A stretch of 57,703 nucleotides of DNA from a bacterium (GCA_905221035.1 CAJNBP010000011.1:1-57703), one strand, 5' to 3'. Shown: positions 20,890 through 31,357, numbered from the stretch's first letter. A program made the numbers and translations. The notes: generated by a model not told the origin, from the sequence alone.

Positions 20890-21671
20890 ATAAAGGGATT
20901 TACCAGCATTTCTCCATAGAAGATCGTCCGTTTCTTGATAAGGGAATGGAATGGATAAAGAAGGTAGAAGATAGCTATGCTCCTTTTTTAACTCCTTTTA
21001 TCAATCCTCATCAGGAGAAGCTATTAAAAATTTTAGCCAAAACCTATGGTCTTGCTTGTAGCAGTAGTGGGGAATTCGTCTCGAGTGAGTATGTTCGAGT
21101 TTTATTATACCCAGATTATTTCCAACCAGAGTTTTCAGATTTTGAAATATCTCTCCAGGAAATTGTGTATTCCAATAAATTTGAACACTTAACGCATGCT
21201 AAGATTTTAGGGACAGTCATCAATCAATTAGGGATTGAACGGAAACTTTTTGGAGATATCCTAGTAGATGAAGAACGGGCGCAGATTATGATTAATCAGC
21301 AGTTTCTTCTTCTCTTTCAAGATGGATTAAAGAAAATTGGCCGTATACCCGTTTCGCTGGAGGAACGTCCTTTCACCGAGAAAATAGATAAGCTAGAACA
21401 GTATCGAGAGCTGGATTTATGTGTGTCTAGTTTTAGATTAGATGTTCTTTTATCAAATGTTTTGAAACTATCTAGGAATCAAGCAAACCAGTTGATTGAA
21501 AAGAAACTTGTCCAAGTAAATTACCATGTGGTAGACAAATCAGATTATACTGTTCAAGTCGGAGACTTGATTAGTGTGAGAAAATTTGGGCGCTTGAGAT
21601 TGCTTCAAGATAAGGGACAAACAAAAAAAGAGAAGAAAAAAATAACCGTCCAGTTATTATTAAGTAAGTGA
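20886..21671 (+). CDS. ylmH: S4-domain RNA-binding protein YlmH
   Basis: This 261-residue protein has an N-terminal domain of unknown fold and a C-terminal S4 RNA-binding domain (LRLDVLLSNVLKLSRNQANQLIEKKLVQVN, split at several conserved positions). YlmH of Firmicutes has been tied to rescue of stalled ribosomes and to the division cluster by position. I place the start at 20886 (ATGA overlap with ylmG), rejecting the longer frame that overlaps ylmG coding sequence. The terminal residues are Lys-rich. Confidence 0.92.
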   Translation: MNKGIYQHFSIEDRPFLDKGMEWIKKVEDSYAPFLTPFINPHQEKLLKILAKTYGLACSSSGEFVSSEYVRVLLYPDYFQPEFSDFEISLQEIVYSNKFEHLTHAKILGTVINQLGIERKLFGDILVDEERAQIMINQQFLLLFQDGLKKIGRIPVSLEERPFTEKIDKLEQYRELDLCVSSFRLDVLLSNVLKLSRNQANQLIEKKLVQVNYHVVDKSDYTVQVGDLISVRKFGRLRLLQDKGQTKKEKKKITVQLLLSK

Positions 21672-21679
21672 GGAATAGA

Positions 21680-22561
21680 ATGCCAATTACATCATTAGAA
21701 ATAAAGGACAAGACCTTTGGAACTCGATTCAGAGGTTTTGATCCAGAAGAAGTCGATGAATTTTTAGATATTGTAGTTCGTGATTACGAAGATTTGGTTC
21801 GCTCAAATCATGACAAGGAATTACATATTAAGAGCTTGGAAGAACGTTTGTCTTACTTTGATGAGATGAAAGATTCATTGAGCCAGTCTGTATTGATTGC
21901 CCAAGATACGGCTGAGCGAGTGAAACAAGCGGCACATGAACGTTCAAACAATATCATTCACCAAGCAGAGCAAGATGCGCAACGCTTGTTGGAAGAAGCT
22001 AAATATAAGGCAAACGAGATTCTTCGTCAAGCAACAGACAATGCTAAGAAAGTTGCTGTTGAAACCGAAGAATTGAAGAACAAGAGCCGTGTCTTCCACC
22101 AACGTCTTAAATCTACAATTGAGAGTCAGTTAGCAATTGTTGAATCTTCAGATTGGGAAGATATTCTCCGTCCAACAGCTACTTATCTTCAAACCAGTGA
22201 TGAAGCCTTTAAAGAAGTGGTTAGCGAAGTACTTGGAGAACCGATTCCAGTTCCAATTGAGGAAGAACCAATTGATATGACACGTCAGTTCTCTCAAGCA
22301 GAAATGGCAGAGTTACAAGCTCGTATTGAGGCAGCCAATAAAGAATTGGCTGAATTTGAAGCTCAGGCTAAACAGGAAGTGGAAGATCCAATTCCTGTAG
22401 TGAGTCCTCAAATTGAAGAAGAGTCTGCTCATCCAGTTGGTCCAATGTATGAAGAGCCAGAAGTAGCTCCAAGCCATTACTCAGGACCAACACCAGCTAC
22501 TGAAGCTGTAAACTCAGAACCAGGTTTTGCGGCACCGCAAGAATCTGTTACAATTTTATAA
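21680..22561 (+). CDS. divIVA: Cell division / polarity protein DivIVA
   Basis: This 293-residue coiled-coil protein recruits cell-wall and division factors to negatively curved membrane. The N-terminal lipid-binding motif is MPITSLEIKDKTFGTRFRGF, ending in Phe-Arg-Gly-Phe, followed by a long coiled coil (residues about 30-165 and 205-235) and an acidic, Pro-rich tail. The ATG at 21680 gives the canonical N-terminus; a GTG four codons upstream overlaps ylmH's stop. This closes the ftsA-divIVA cluster. Confidence 0.96.
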   Translation: MPITSLEIKDKTFGTRFRGFDPEEVDEFLDIVVRDYEDLVRSNHDKELHIKSLEERLSYFDEMKDSLSQSVLIAQDTAERVKQAAHERSNNIIHQAEQDAQRLLEEAKYKANEILRQATDNAKKVAVETEELKNKSRVFHQRLKSTIESQLAIVESSDWEDILRPTATYLQTSDEAFKEVVSEVLGEPIPVPIEEEPIDMTRQFSQAEMAELQARIEAANKELAEFEAQAKQEVEDPIPVVSPQIEEESAHPVGPMYEEPEVAPSHYSGPTPATEAVNSEPGFAAPQESVTIL

Positions 22562-22579
22562 GAAATGATCTGAGAACAA

Positions 22580-22785
22580 TATCTTATCCTTATATTTCCA
22601 GCGAGCAGGAGATGGTGTGAGTCCTGTAATCCCTAATGATAAGATTATCCTCTCAAAAACTCAAGTCTGAATGAAGTAAGATTTGACGTTCCCCACGTTA
22701 CGGGATAAGAGGGAGAAAGACTAAATCTTTTTCCGAATAAAGGTGGTACCACGATTTTCGTCCTTTTTGGAAGTCGTGGTTTTTA
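22580..22785 (+). promoter_or_regulatory. T-box riboswitch of ileS
   Basis: The leader has the T-box sequence AGGTGGTACCACGA at 22741-22754. A terminator stem ACCACGA (22748-22754) / TCGTGGT (22774-22780) follows, then a T-run. Stem I is closed by ATCTTATC (22581-22588) pairing with GATAAGAT (22638-22645). Binding of uncharged isoleucyl-tRNA would favour the antiterminator. An ATC at 22629-22631 is a possible specifier codon, but I cannot place it in the specifier loop with confidence. Confidence 0.92.
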
Positions 22786-22813
22786 ATTTGTTATTATTTA
22801 TAAAGGAGATACC

Positions 22814-25606
22814 ATGAAACTCAAAGATACCCTTAATCTTGGGAAAACAGCTTTCCCAATGCGTGCAGGTCTTCCTACCAAAGAGCCAGTTTGGCAAAAG
22901 GAATGGGAAGATGCAAAACTTTACCAACGTCGTCAAGAATTGAACCAAGGAAAACCTCATTTCACTTTGCATGATGGCCCTCCATACGCTAATGGAAATA
23001 TCCACGTTGGACACGCTATGAACAAGATTTCAAAAGATATCATTGTTCGTTCAAAATCTATGTCAGGATTTTATGCACCCTATATCCCAGGTTGGGATAC
23101 ACACGGTTTGCCAATCGAGCAAGTTTTGGCAAAACAAGGTGTCAAACGTAAAGAAATGGATTTGGTTGAGTACTTGAAACTTTGCCGTGAATATGCTCTT
23201 TCTCAAGTAGATAAACAACGCGAAGACTTCAAACGTTTGGGTGTTTCTGGTGACTGGGAAAATCCATATGTGACCTTGACTCCTGACTATGAAGCAGCCC
23301 AAATCCGTGTCTTCGGTGAGATGGCTAACAAGGGTTATATCTACCGTGGTGCCAAGCCAGTTTACTGGTCTTGGTCATCTGAGTCTGCCCTTGCAGAAGC
23401 AGAGATTGAATACCATGACTTGATTTCAACTTCTCTTTACTATGCCAATAAGGTAAAAGATGGCAAAGGTGTTCTAGATACAGATACTTATATCGTTGTT
23501 TGGACAACTACTCCATTTACTATCACAGCTTCTCGTGGTTTGACTGTCGGAGCGGATATTGATTACGTCTTGGTTCAACCTGCTGGTGAAGCTCGTAAGT
23601 TTGTGGTTGCTGCAGAATTGTTGACTAGTTTGTCTGAGAAATTTGGTTGGGCTGATGTTCAAGTATTGGCAACTTACCGTGGTCAAGAATTGAACCATAT
23701 TGTAACAGAACACCCATGGGATACGGCTGTAGATGAATTGGTTATCCTTGGTGACCACGTTACAACTGACTCTGGTACAGGTATTGTCCATACAGCCCCT
23801 GGTTTTGGTGAGGATGACTACAATGTCGGTATTGCTAATGGTCTTGAAGTCGCAGTCACTGTTGACGAGCGTGGTATCATGATGGCTAATGCTGGTGCTG
23901 AGTTTGAAGGTCAGTTCTACGAAAAGGTTGTACCAACTGTTATTGAAAAACTTGGTAACCTCCTTCTTGCCCAAGAAGAAATCTCTCACTCATACCCATT
24001 TGACTGGCGTACGAAGAAACCAATCATCTGGCGTGCAGTTCCACAATGGTTTGCTTCAGTTTCTAAATTCCGCCAAGAAATCTTGGATGAAATTGAAAAA
24101 GTGAAATTCCACTCAGAATGGGGTAAAGTCCGTCTTTACAATATGATCCGTGACCGTGGCGACTGGGTTATCTCTCGTCAACGTGCTTGGGGTGTTCCAC
24201 TTCCAATTTTCTACGCCGAAGACGGTACAGCTATTATGACAGCTGAAACGATTGAACACGTAGCTCAACTCTTTGAAGAACATGGTTCTATCATCTGGTG
24301 GGAACGTGATGCTAAGGATCTCTTGCCAGAAGGATTTACGCATCCAGGTTCACCAAATGGTGAGTTCAAGAAAGAAACAGATATCATGGACGTTTGGTTT
24401 GACTCAGGTTCATCATGGAATGGAGTTGTAGTAAACCGTCCTGAGTTGACTTACCCAGCAGACCTTTACCTTGAAGGTTCTGACCAGTATCGTGGATGGT
24501 TCAACTCATCACTTATCACATCTGTTGCTAACCATGGCGTAGCGCCTTACAAACAAATCTTGTCACAAGGTTTTGCCCTTGATGGTAAAGGTGAGAAGAT
24601 GTCTAAATCTCTTGGAAATACCATTGCTCCAAGTGATGTTGAAAAACAATTTGGTGCTGAAATCTTGCGTCTCTGGGTAACAAGTGTTGACTCAAGTAAC
24701 GACGTACGTATCTCTATGGATATCTTGAGCCAAGTCTCTGAAACTTACCGTAAGATTCGTAACACCCTTCGTTTCTTGATTGCTAACACATCTGACTTTA
24801 ACCCAGCTCAAGATGCAGTAGCCTACGATGAGCTTCGTTCAGTTGATAAGTACATGACGATTCGCTTTAACCAGCTTGTTAAGACCATTCGTGATGCTTA
24901 CGCAAACTTTGAATTCTTGACAATCTACAAGGCCTTGGTAAACTTTATCAACGTTGATTTGTCAGCCTTCTACCTTGACTTCGCTAAAGACGTTGTTTAT
25001 ATCGAAGGTGCCAAATCATTGGAACGCCGTCAAATGCAGACTGTTTTCTATGACATTCTTGTCAAAATCACCAAGCTCTTGACACCAATCCTTCCTCACA
25101 CTGCGGAAGAAATCTGGTCATATCTTGAGTTTGAAGCTGAGGACTTTGTTCAATTGTCAGAACTACCAGAAGCGGAGACATTTGCTAATCAAGAAGAAAT
25201 CTTGGATACATGGGCTGCCTTCATGGACTTCCGTGGACAAGCTCAAAAAGCCTTGGAAGAAGCTCGTAATGCCAAAGTTATCGGTAAATCACTTGAAGCA
25301 CACTTGACAGTTTATCCAAACGAAGTGGTGAAAACCCTACTCGAAGCACTAAACAGCAATGTAGCTCAACTTTTGATCGTGTCAGAATTGACCATCGCAG
25401 AAGGCCCAGCTCCAGAAACTGCTGTTAGCTTCGAAGATGTGGCCTTCACTGTTGAACGCGCTGCAGGTGAAGTATGTGACCGTTGCCGTCGTATCGACCC
25501 AACAACAGCAGAACGCAGCTACCACGCAGTAATCTGTGACCACTGTGCAAGCATCGTAGAAGAAAACTTTGCGGAAGCGGTCGCAGAAGGATTTGAAGAG
25601 AAATAA
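22814..25606 (+). CDS. ileS: Isoleucyl-tRNA synthetase
   Basis: This 930-residue class I synthetase charges tRNA-Ile. The HIGH motif is in [16 protein letters not shown] (about residues 57-72), the editing domain occupies the middle, KMSKS is in [11 protein letters not shown] (about residues 595-605), and the C-terminal zinc site has two Cys pairs (CDRCRR and CDHCAS). It starts behind taaaggagatacc after the T-box. Its length and motifs are complete. Confidence 0.98.
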   Translation: MKLKDTLNLGKTAFPMRAGLPTKEPVWQKEWEDAKLYQRRQELNQGKPHFTLHDGPPYANGNIHVGHAMNKISKDIIVRSKSMSGFYAPYIPGWDTHGLPIEQVLAKQGVKRKEMDLVEYLKLCREYALSQVDKQREDFKRLGVSGDWENPYVTLTPDYEAAQIRVFGEMANKGYIYRGAKPVYWSWSSESALAEAEIEYHDLISTSLYYANKVKDGKGVLDTDTYIVVWTTTPFTITASRGLTVGADIDYVLVQPAGEARKFVVAAELLTSLSEKFGWADVQVLATYRGQELNHIVTEHPWDTAVDELVILGDHVTTDSGTGIVHTAPGFGEDDYNVGIANGLEVAVTVDERGIMMANAGAEFEGQFYEKVVPTVIEKLGNLLLAQEEISHSYPFDWRTKKPIIWRAVPQWFASVSKFRQEILDEIEKVKFHSEWGKVRLYNMIRDRGDWVISRQRAWGVPLPIFYAEDGTAIMTAETIEHVAQLFEEHGSIIWWERDAKDLLPEGFTHPGSPNGEFKKETDIMDVWFDSGSSWNGVVVNRPELTYPADLYLEGSDQYRGWFNSSLITSVANHGVAPYKQILSQGFALDGKGEKMSKSLGNTIAPSDVEKQFGAEILRLWVTSVDSSNDVRISMDILSQVSETYRKIRNTLRFLIANTSDFNPAQDAVAYDELRSVDKYMTIRFNQLVKTIRDAYANFEFLTIYKALVNFINVDLSAFYLDFAKDVVYIEGAKSLERRQMQTVFYDILVKITKLLTPILPHTAEEIWSYLEFEAEDFVQLSELPEAETFANQEEILDTWAAFMDFRGQAQKALEEARNAKVIGKSLEAHLTVYPNEVVKTLLEALNSNVAQLLIVSELTIAEGPAPETAVSFEDVAFTVERAAGEVCDRCRRIDPTTAERSYHAVICDHCASIVEENFAEAVAEGFEEK

Positions 25607-25628
25607 GGTTGAAAAGTCTAGGGGAAGC

Positions 25629-25716
25629 TCAATTTGAGAAGAAAAGACAACTAATTTTATAGTCTATTAAACGCATTGTATCACGTTTTTGAACATCTGA
25701 TACGATGCGTTTTTAT
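25629..25716 (+). repeat. aaacgcat-type terminator repeat after ileS
   Basis: A hairpin with arms aaacgcattgtatca (25669-25683) and tgatacgatgcgttt (25698-25712) ends in a T-run and can terminate ileS. It is preceded by tcaatttgagaaga (25629). The same leader word and hairpin recur after the LPXTG gene (43633-43717), and the first arm recurs at 57347 where an IS has cut it. It is therefore a dispersed repeat serving as a terminator. Confidence 0.8.
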
Positions 25717-25747
25717 TTATTTTGAAAATTTGCCAGGTGTGACTTTG

Positions 25748-25906
25748 TATACTCATATTCAATAAAAATCAAAAAGCAAACTAGGAAGCTAGCCGCAGAC
25801 TGCTCAAAACACTGTTTTGAGGTTGTAGATAAGACTGACGAAGTCAGTCACATACATATGGTAAGGCGACGCTGACGTGGTTTGAAGAGATTTTCGAAGA
25901 GTGTCA
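25748..25906 (-). repeat. BOX element (A-B-C form) after ileS
   Basis: A full-length reverse-oriented BOX, from tatactcatattcaat to ttttcgaagagtgtc. It includes the boxB palindrome (gactgacgaagtcagtc). The rest of the 552-bp gap (25907-26158) is very AT-rich, with an imperfect tgatatt/aatatca inverted repeat near 26045-26093 and the promoter of the next gene. Confidence 0.92.
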
Positions 25907-26116
25907 ATAAGAATCAAAGAGAAACTTAGCAAACTAACAGCAGTAAGATAAAATACGAATTTGATATTAGGGATAAGATTGGTAAATTGTGTAATATTTT
26001 TACAATAATAAATTTGTAGAATGCTTTTTAATTTCTGAACAGTATGATATTTTATTTCATATTATGCAAATTTTTATTTTATAATATCAGAAAATACTTT
26101 TTTTTTTTAGCAAATA

Positions 26117-26125
26117 TGATACAAT
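26117..26125 (+). promoter_or_regulatory. Extended -10 promoter for the small membrane protein gene
   Basis: TGATACAAT at 26117-26125 fits an extended -10, about 34 bases before the ATG. A long T/A run lies just upstream. Confidence 0.55.
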
Positions 26126-26158
26126 CTTATTTGAAAAAAATAAAAAGGAGATTTTATT

Positions 26159-26539
26159 ATGAAATCAAAAACACTTGCTTTAATTAGTGGTATCGTCGGT
26201 CTTGTGGGAGGAATTTTACTTCTTATTGGTCCTTTTGTCTTGTTGGGAACAGCGGTAAATACAGCTGCTACAACTCTTAATGGAGGAGCTACTGCAGGGG
26301 CTGTTTCAGGTGTTGCCTTACTCTTGAATGCCTTGAAGATTGCAAATCTTGTTCTTGGTATCATTGCTATTGTTTACTATAAAGGAGATAATCGTGTAGG
26401 TGCAGCTCCGTCTGTACTAATGATTGTTTCTGGTGGAGTTAGTCTCATTCCATTCTTAGGATGGGTTGGGGGGATTCTTGCCATTATTGGAGGATCTCTA
26501 TTCCTTGCAACATTGAAGAAATTCAAATCAGAAGAATAA
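26159..26539 (+). CDS. Small four-helix membrane protein, unknown function
   Basis: This 126-residue, very hydrophobic protein has four predicted membrane segments (about residues 7-30, 42-70, 80-98 and 98-117) rich in Gly, Ala and Val, and a short Lys-rich tail (KKFKSEE). It resembles DUF4064-type streptococcal membrane proteins, but I do not recognise a function. A clear aaaaaggag precedes the ATG. It lies 13 bases before a lipoprotein gene, so the two probably form an operon. Confidence 0.75.
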   Translation: MKSKTLALISGIVGLVGGILLLIGPFVLLGTAVNTAATTLNGGATAGAVSGVALLLNALKIANLVLGIIAIVYYKGDNRVGAAPSVLMIVSGGVSLIPFLGWVGGILAIIGGSLFLATLKKFKSEE

Positions 26540-26552
26540 AAGGTATTTTAGC

Positions 26553-27029
26553 ATGAAAAGAACAAAAAAGTTTATAGGTCTAGGAGTAGTTCTATTATCT
26601 GTTTCTCTTCTCGCTGCATGTGGAGCACAAAATTCAAAGACTACCTCAACAAGTAATGATGAGAAGACAGTAGCAACATCTAATACCTCAAAAGAAACAA
26701 ACACTTTCGATACACCAGTTGTAACAGACGATGCGATTGAATCAATACATACTTATGCAGATTATATAGATCTTTATAAAAAGATTTTTGATGATTATTT
26801 TACTAAAGCTGAGGAAAGTTTCAAAGGCACAGCTATGGAAAATAATGAGTCGTTTACCAAACTAAAAGAGTCAACTCAAAAATTATTCGATGCGCAGAAA
26901 AAAATATATGATTTGCTAGGGTCTACTGAGCTCAAGGAAGATGATAAATCAAAATTGTCTCAACAATTGAAAGACTTTAGAGACAATTTGCAAAAACAGT
27001 TGAAAACTTTGACATCTCAACTACAGTAA
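26553..27029 (+). CDS. Small lipoprotein, unknown function
   Basis: This 158-residue precursor has a lipoprotein signal (MKRTKK, hydrophobic core, LAAC with Cys23), so the mature protein is anchored to the outer face of the membrane. A Ser/Thr/Asn-rich linker follows. The last 100 residues are charged and predicted helical (FDDYFTKAEESF, LKESTQKLFDAQKKIYDLL, LKDFRDNLQKQLKTL), a likely helical bundle. No catalytic motif is seen. It is probably co-transcribed with the preceding membrane protein and ends at the terminator 27076-27107. Confidence 0.78.
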   Translation: MKRTKKFIGLGVVLLSVSLLAACGAQNSKTTSTSNDEKTVATSNTSKETNTFDTPVVTDDAIESIHTYADYIDLYKKIFDDYFTKAEESFKGTAMENNESFTKLKESTQKLFDAQKKIYDLLGSTELKEDDKSKLSQQLKDFRDNLQKQLKTLTSQLQ

Positions 27030-27075
27030 GATAGAAATTATTTTTTGTGGTAATTGAGAATAATTGGTAAAATTA

Positions 27076-27107
27076 CACCCCAAATATTAGAAATTGGGGT
27101 GTTTTTT
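27076..27107 (+). terminator. Terminator after the lipoprotein gene
   Basis: Stem CACCCCAA / TTGGGGTG with a ten-base loop, followed by six T residues. Confidence 0.9.
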
Positions 27108-27269
27108 AAAGATTAAATAATGAAGATAGAATAGCAACAACCAAAAATAATGTGATTGTCAAACAGTTCTTTCCTTTTTGGTTTTGACTAGCTTTTTTGT
27201 GAAAAATTGTGTAAAATAGAATAGATAAACGAGGGGAAACCTCGGAAAATTTAAAGGAGAATCCATCTA

Positions 27270-27962
27270 ATGGTAAAATTGGTTTTTGCTCGCCACGGTG
27301 AGTCTGAATGGAACAAAGCTAACCTTTTCACTGGTTGGGCTGATGTTGATTTGTCTGAAAAAGGTACACAACAAGCGATTGACGCTGGTAAATTGATCAA
27401 AGAAGCTGGTATCGAATTTGACCAAGCTTACACTTCAGTATTGAAACGTGCTATCAAAACAACAAACTTGGCTCTTGAAGCTTCTGACCAATTGTGGGTT
27501 CCAGTTGAAAAATCATGGCGCTTGAACGAACGTCACTACGGTGGTTTGACTGGTAAAAACAAAGCTGAAGCTGCTGAACAATTTGGTGATGAGCAAGTTC
27601 ACATCTGGCGTCGTTCATACGATGTATTGCCTCCAAACATGGACCGTGATGATGAGCACTCAGCTCACACTGACCGTCGTTACGCTTCACTTGACGACTC
27701 AGTTATCCCAGATGCTGAAAACTTGAAAGTGACTTTGGAACGTGCCCTTCCATTCTGGGAAGATAAAATCGCTCCAGCTCTTAAAGATGGTAAAAACGTA
27801 TTCGTAGGAGCTCACGGTAACTCAATCCGTGCCCTTGTAAAACACATCAAAGGTTTGTCAGATGACGAAATCATGGACGTGGAAATCCCTAACTTCCCAC
27901 CATTGGTATTCGAATTCGACGAAAAATTGAACGTAGTTTCTGAATACTACCTTGGAAAATAA
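27270..27962 (+). CDS. gpmA: 2,3-bisphosphoglycerate-dependent phosphoglycerate mutase
   Basis: This glycolytic enzyme interconverts 3- and 2-phosphoglycerate. The 230-residue protein has the catalytic [10 protein letters not shown] (His near residue 8), [19 protein letters not shown] and the second catalytic His in [11 protein letters not shown]. The codon use is strongly biased, as expected for a highly expressed gene. It follows aaaggagaatccatcta and has its own terminator. Confidence 0.97.
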   Translation: MVKLVFARHGESEWNKANLFTGWADVDLSEKGTQQAIDAGKLIKEAGIEFDQAYTSVLKRAIKTTNLALEASDQLWVPVEKSWRLNERHYGGLTGKNKAEAAEQFGDEQVHIWRRSYDVLPPNMDRDDEHSAHTDRRYASLDDSVIPDAENLKVTLERALPFWEDKIAPALKDGKNVFVGAHGNSIRALVKHIKGLSDDEIMDVEIPNFPPLVFEFDEKLNVVSEYYLGK

Positions 27963-27971
27963 AAAATTGTA

Positions 27972-27999
27972 AGTCTAGAATTGATTTCTAGGCTTTTTA
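27972..27999 (+). terminator. Terminator after gpmA
   Basis: Stem AGTCTAGAA / TTCTAGGCT with one G-T pair and a five-base loop, followed by a T-run. Confidence 0.8.
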
Positions 28000-28014
28000 T
28001 GTTAGTATGGTAGT

Positions 28015-30426
28015 ATGATAAGGAATAAACAACAAGATTATGTACTGACCTACAAGCAACCAGCTTTAACCACTTATAAGGGTTGGGAAGAAGAGGCATT
28101 ACCGATAGGCAATGGCTCTTTAGGGGCTAAAGTATTCGGGCTTATAGGGGCTGAGCGGATTCAATTTAATGAAAAAAGTCTCTGGTCGGGTGGGCCTCGA
28201 CCAGATAGTTCAGATTATCAGGGTGGAAATCTTCAGGATCAGTATAGTTTTTTAGCTGAAATTCGGCAGGCTTTGGAAAAGAGAAATTACAATCGGGCTA
28301 AGGAATTGGCTGAGCAGCATTTGGTCGGGCCAAAAACGAGTCAATATGGAACCTATCTATCTTTTGGAGATATTTTCATTGAGTTCAGCCAGCAAGGTAA
28401 TTCTCTGTCTCAGGTGACGGATTACCAGAGACAGCTGAATATTAGTAAGGCACTTGCGACGACTTCTTATGTACATAAAGGGACTATGTTTAAACGAGAA
28501 GCCTTTGCCAGTTTTCCAGATGATCTCTTGGTACAGCATTTTACTAAGGAAGGGGCGGAAACTCTAGATTTTACTATAGAACTGTCCTTGACGCGTGATT
28601 TGGCTTCTGATGGAAAGTATGAGCAGGAAAAGTCTGATTACAAGGAATGCCAGCTGGATATTACTGATTCCCATATCTTGATGAAGGGAAGAGTTAAGGA
28701 TAATGATCTTCAGTTTGCTGGCTGTCTCGCTTGGCAAACGGATGGAGACATTAGAGTCTGGTCGGATAAGGTTCAGATATCAGGAGCCAGTTATGCCAAT
28801 CTCTTCTTGGCAGCTAAGACAGATTTTGCTCAAAATCCTGCTAGCAATTATCGCAAGAAAATAGATTTAGAGAAACAGGTAAAGGACTTGGTGGAGACAG
28901 CTAAAGAAAAGGGCTATGATCAATTGAAATCAAGGCATATTCAGGACTACCAATCCTTATTCCAGCGTGTTCAATTGGATTTAGGGGCTGAAGTTGACGC
29001 ATCCACTACAGATGATTTGTTAAAAAATTATAAGCCACAAGAGGGGCAGGCTTTGGAGGAGCTGCTCTTCCAGTATGGGCGGTATTTATTGATTAGTTCG
29101 TCCAGAGATCTCCCAGATGCGCTACCAGCTAACCTGCAAGGGGCCTGGAATGCGGTCGATAATCCTCCTTGGAATTCGGACTATCACTTGAATATCAACT
29201 TGCAGATGAATTATTGGCCAGCCTATGTTACCAATCTCCTAGAGACGGCCTTTCCGGTCATCAACTATATCGATGATTTGCGTGTCTATGGTCGCATAGC
29301 GGCTGCAAGGTATGCAGGAATCGTTTCTCAGAAAGGGGAAGAGAATGGTTGGTTAGTCCATACCCAAGCGACTCCCTTTGGTTGGACGGCACCTGGTTGG
29401 GATTATTATTGGGGTTGGTCTCCAGCAGCCAATGCGTGGATGATGCAAACGGTTTATGAGGCCTACTCATTTTACAGGGACCAAGACTATATCAGGGATA
29501 AAATTTATCCCATGTTGAGGGAAACAGTTCGGTTTTGGAATGCTTTTTTACATGAGGATAAGGAGGCGAAGCGTTGGGTATCTTCTCCGTCTTATTCGCC
29601 AGAACATGGGCCGATTTCGATTGGCAATACCTACGACCAATCTCTGATTTGGCAATTATTCCATGATTTTATTCAGGCTGCTCAAGAATTGGAGTTGGAT
29701 GCGGACTTGTTGACTGAAGTCAAAGAAAAATTTGATTTACTAAATCCTCTGCAAATCACTCAATCTGGTCGAATCAGAGAGTGGTATGAGGAGGAAGAAC
29801 AGCATTTTCAAAATGAGAAAGTAGAGGCCCAACATCGGCATGCTTCCCATATGGTGGGACTTTATCCTGGAACTCTCTTTAGTCATAAGGGGCAAGAGTA
29901 TCTTGAAGCGGCGCGTGCTAGCCTCAATGATCGTGGAGATGGGGGCACAGGTTGGTCCAAGGCTAATAAGATCAATCTCTGGGCCCGTTTGGGAGATGGC
30001 AATCGAGCCCATAAATTATTAGCAGAGCAGTTAAAGTCATCCACCTTGCCCAATCTTTGGTGTAGCCACCCTCCTTTTCAGATAGATGGTAATTTTGGTG
30101 CTACTAGTGGCATGGCAGAAATGTTACTCCAGTCTCATACAGCTTATCTGGTGCCTCTAGCTGCCCTACCTGATGCATGGTCATCAGGTTCCGTTTCAGG
30201 TTTAATGGCACGTGGACATTTTGAAGTTAATATGAGGTGGATGGATAAGAAGCTCTTACAGATGAGCATTTTATCAGGAAGCGGAGGAGATTTACTAGTC
30301 TCTTATCCAGATATTGAAAATAGTGTGATTGAAGTCAATCAAGAAAAAGCAAAAGTGAATTGCACAGAGAAAGATTGTATTTTGATAGGGACAGCAGAAG
30401 GCGATCTGGTTCAATTTTATTTTTAA
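28015..30426 (+). CDS. GH95-family alpha-L-fucosidase
   Basis: This 803-residue glycoside hydrolase resembles GH95 1,2-alpha-L-fucosidases. An N-terminal beta domain starts LPIGNGSLGAKVFG. The (alpha/alpha)6 barrel has the Asn-rich active-site segment LNINLQMNYWPAYVTNL, then SPSYSPEHGP with the likely general-acid Glu, and QIDGNFGATSGMAEMLLQSH with the conserved Asp. No signal peptide or cell-wall anchor is present, so it acts in the cytoplasm on imported oligosaccharides, unlike the secreted bifidobacterial enzyme. No transporter gene adjoins it. The ATG at 28015 has only a weak ribosome site. Confidence 0.88.
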   Translation: MIRNKQQDYVLTYKQPALTTYKGWEEEALPIGNGSLGAKVFGLIGAERIQFNEKSLWSGGPRPDSSDYQGGNLQDQYSFLAEIRQALEKRNYNRAKELAEQHLVGPKTSQYGTYLSFGDIFIEFSQQGNSLSQVTDYQRQLNISKALATTSYVHKGTMFKREAFASFPDDLLVQHFTKEGAETLDFTIELSLTRDLASDGKYEQEKSDYKECQLDITDSHILMKGRVKDNDLQFAGCLAWQTDGDIRVWSDKVQISGASYANLFLAAKTDFAQNPASNYRKKIDLEKQVKDLVETAKEKGYDQLKSRHIQDYQSLFQRVQLDLGAEVDASTTDDLLKNYKPQEGQALEELLFQYGRYLLISSSRDLPDALPANLQGAWNAVDNPPWNSDYHLNINLQMNYWPAYVTNLLETAFPVINYIDDLRVYGRIAAARYAGIVSQKGEENGWLVHTQATPFGWTAPGWDYYWGWSPAANAWMMQTVYEAYSFYRDQDYIRDKIYPMLRETVRFWNAFLHEDKEAKRWVSSPSYSPEHGPISIGNTYDQSLIWQLFHDFIQAAQELELDADLLTEVKEKFDLLNPLQITQSGRIREWYEEEEQHFQNEKVEAQHRHASHMVGLYPGTLFSHKGQEYLEAARASLNDRGDGGTGWSKANKINLWARLGDGNRAHKLLAEQLKSSTLPNLWCSHPPFQIDGNFGATSGMAEMLLQSHTAYLVPLAALPDAWSSGSVSGLMARGHFEVNMRWMDKKLLQMSILSGSGGDLLVSYPDIENSVIEVNQEKAKVNCTEKDCILIGTAEGDLVQFYF

Positions 30427-30483
30427 GAAGATAATGAGAAGGCAGTAGTTTGAGACTGACTTTTTTGAAGGATTTGAGAATGT

Positions 30484-30589
30484 AATACTCTTCGAAAATC
30501 AAATTCAAACCACGTCAGCTTCGCCTTGCCGTACTCAAGTACAGCCTGCGGCTAGCTTCCTAGTTTGCTCTTTGATTTTCATTGAGTAT
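30484..30589 (+). repeat. BOX element (A-C form) after the fucosidase gene
   Basis: Begins aatactcttcgaaaatc and ends ttttcattgagtat, with boxB replaced by the palindromic loop gtactcaagtac. It is the same short form as the BOX in nanK (7717-7823), in the opposite orientation. Confidence 0.92.
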
Positions 30590-30595
30590 GTGCAG

Positions 30596-30624
30596 TTTCC
30601 AATGGCTTGAAAAAGCGATATAAT
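30596..30624 (+). promoter_or_regulatory. Promoter of the ABC/FtsX exporter operon
   Basis: TTTCCA (30596-30601), 17-bp spacer and a consensus TATAAT (30619-30624), directly after the BOX. An ATG at 30623 lies inside this -10, which rules it out as the start codon. Confidence 0.6.
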
Positions 30625-30655
30625 GATAGTAAATATGAAAGAAAGAGAAACTGAT

Positions 30656-31357
30656 ATGGCTTATATTGAGATGAAACACTGTTACAAGCGTTATCAGGTT
30701 GGGGACACGGAGATTGTGGCCAATCGTGATGTGAATTTTGAGATTGAAAAAGGGGAGCTGGTGATTATCCTTGGTGCATCAGGTGCAGGCAAATCAACAG
30801 TTCTTAACCTTCTCGGAGGCATGGATACCAATGACGAGGGGGAAATCTGGATTGATGGTGTCAATATTGCAGACTATAGTTCCCACCAGCGCACCAATTA
30901 CCGTAGAAATGATGTCGGTTTTGTTTTTCAGTTTTACAATCTAGTGTCCAATCTGACTGCTAAGGAAAATGTGGAACTGGCCTCAGAAATTGTGACAGGT
31001 GCCTTGGATCCTGATCAGGTCTTGACAGATGTAGGTCTGGCTCATCGTCTCAATAATTTTCCAGCCCAGCTGTCTGGAGGGGAGCAACAGCGAGTCTCCA
31101 TTGCACGCGCGGTAGCCAAAAATCCTAAAATCCTCCTTTGTGATGAACCGACTGGAGCCTTGGATTATCAGACGGGTAAGCAAGTCTTGAAGATTCTCCA
31201 AGATATGTCTCGTCAAAAGGGAGCGACGGTGATCATCGTGACTCACAATGGAGCTTTGGCGCCCATTGCTGATCGCGTGATTCATATGCATGATGCTAGT
31301 GTCAAGGATGTGGTGATCAACCAGCATCCTCAGGATATAGACAGTTTGGAGTACTAG
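30656..31357 (+). CDS. ABC transporter ATP-binding protein (MacB/LolD type)
   Basis: This 233-residue ATPase has Walker [11 protein letters not shown]-loop FVFQFYNLV, signature LSGGEQQR, Walker [13 protein letters not shown] and the switch His in VTHN. The DEPTGALD form and small size are typical of ATPases that drive FtsX-like permeases. The next gene encodes such a permease, one base after this stop. I chose the ATG at 30656 ([13 protein letters not shown]). The substrate is unknown; such pairs export lipids or peptides or drive wall hydrolases. Confidence 0.9.
   Translation: MAYIEMKHCYKRYQVGDTEIVANRDVNFEIEKGELVIILGASGAGKSTVLNLLGGMDTNDEGEIWIDGVNIADYSSHQRTNYRRNDVGFVFQFYNLVSNLTAKENVELASEIVTGALDPDQVLTDVGLAHRLNNFPAQLSGGEQQRVSIARAVAKNPKILLCDEPTGALDYQTGKQVLKILQDMSRQKGATVIIVTHNGALAPIADRVIHMHDASVKDVVINQHPQDIDSLEY

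Noticed and set aside
23474..23989. A 171-codon minus-strand frame within ileS
   Set aside because: It lies wholly opposite conserved synthetase sequence and has no recognisable domain.
26030..26100. AT-rich inverted repeat before the small membrane protein as a possible small RNA
   Set aside because: No promoter-terminator pair of suitable spacing could be seen.
30623..30658. ATG at 30623 as start of the ABC ATPase
   Set aside because: It lies inside the TATAAT promoter element and adds residues not typical of the family; 30656 is better.
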